DNA of 64,000 bases from an uncultured Bacteroides sp. (GTDB taxonomy: Bacteria > Bacteroidota > Bacteroidia > Bacteroidales > Bacteroidaceae). Shown piece by piece: positions 63,859 through 64,000 of the stretch (positions within the stretch are counted from its first letter, which is position 1; every line of letters starts with the position of its first letter). The DNA lies in contig NZ_CAUFUE010000010.1 in assembly GCF_959029255.1 (NCBI RefSeq), positions 1 to 64,000 of the forward strand, read 5' to 3'. Under the pieces are notes generated by a model. That model was not told where the DNA came from, searched no databases, and was given only the letters and a program-made list of their open reading frames with translations. The position numbers were made by a program, and so were the translations under genes.

Positions 63859-64000
63859 ATGAAGAGACTGATAAATATATTGCTTCTTTTATGCTGTGTA
63901 GGGGTTTTTACTTCCTGTAAGGAGTCCAATGAGGAACGCAGTCATGTACTGAAAATATATAACTGGGCGGACTATATCGATGAAGATGTGCTTGCCGAAT
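63859..64000 (+). CDS. potD: Spermidine/putrescine-binding lipoprotein, N-terminal fragment
   Basis: Open from the ATG at 63859 to the window end (47 codons). A lipoprotein signal (MKRLINILLLLCCVGVFTSC, Cys20) is followed by SNEERSHVLKIYNWADYIDEDVLAE, the typical start of PotD/PotF solute-binding proteins (YNWxDY). It supplies polyamines to PotABC. The 3' part lies outside the window. Confidence 0.93.
   Translation, partial: MKRLINILLLLCCVGVFTSCKESNEERSHVLKIYNWADYIDEDVLAE

Noticed and set aside
1..64000. tRNA, rRNA, transposase or prophage genes
   Set aside because: None could be recognised on either strand; the AT-rich first 1.2 kb is explained by the polysaccharide locus.

Overview
The window is chromosomal DNA from a Bacteroides species or a very close relative. 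The evidence is the Bacteroides-type promoter boxes (TAnnTTTG, sometimes with an upstream TTTG or TTG), the UpxY-type capsule antiterminator, the six-gene nqr sodium pump, the serC-serA-DUF1015 cluster, the Oar/DUF5686/OMP_b-brl_3 outer-membrane proteins, and the lipoprotein and TonB-receptor style. I found no rRNA, tRNA, IS element or CRISPR array.

Layout. 1-2.4 kb: the head of an AT-rich surface-polysaccharide locus on the minus strand (upxY, a 21-bp tandem repeat, an esterase lipoprotein, and the start of a Wzx-type flippase). 2.5-6.5 kb: lipB, an AraC regulator, a copper-type P-ATPase paralogue that lacks its actuator domain, and a repeat-rich intergenic block. 6.5-14.2 kb: a DUF3298 lipoprotein, rsmG, an MBL hydrolase, gcvP, an AAA/PD-(D/E)XK protein and a hemolysin III protein. 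14.2-16.4 kb: a GntR(YtrA)-controlled ABC-2 transporter operon with a candidate operator on its promoter, ending in a tiny membrane protein that looks frameshifted. 16.4-24.5 kb: an outer-membrane barrel, a nitroreductase, a solitary HpaII-family protein, a YigZ-family protein, a small membrane protein, glycerate kinase, and a MATE exporter. 24.5-30.7 kb: FKBP and flavin reductase genes, DUF1015, serA, serC and a DbpA-type helicase. 30.8-36.8 kb: nqrA-F. 36.9-48.6 kb: a secreted C1 peptidase, a BamA-like barrel, a GT2 glycosyltransferase, a soluble hybrid kinase, an OadA/PycB-like carboxyltransferase, an ECF sigma factor, a TRIC channel and UDP-GlcNAc 2-epimerase. 48.9-60.7 kb: a DUF5686 outer-membrane protein, rarA, a D-2-hydroxyacid dehydrogenase, an EEP-family hydrolase, an Oar-like TonB receptor and a sensor kinase with a periplasmic binding domain. 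60.8-64 kb: potABCD, with potD cut by the window edge.

How the parts fit. Most of the window is core metabolism and envelope biology: serine biosynthesis (serC, serA), glycine cleavage (gcvP), lipoylation (lipB, needed for the glycine cleavage H protein), sodium-pumping respiration (nqr) and polyamine uptake (pot). The items most worth a second look are the P-ATPase missing its A domain, the orphan HpaII-like protein, the array of GTTAACTTC palindromes beside the capsule locus, two families of dispersed intergenic repeats each present twice here, and the phosphoglycerate dehydrogenase with Lys where the catalytic His is expected.

All family assignments come from reading the translated sequences and recalling family motifs; no database search was run.
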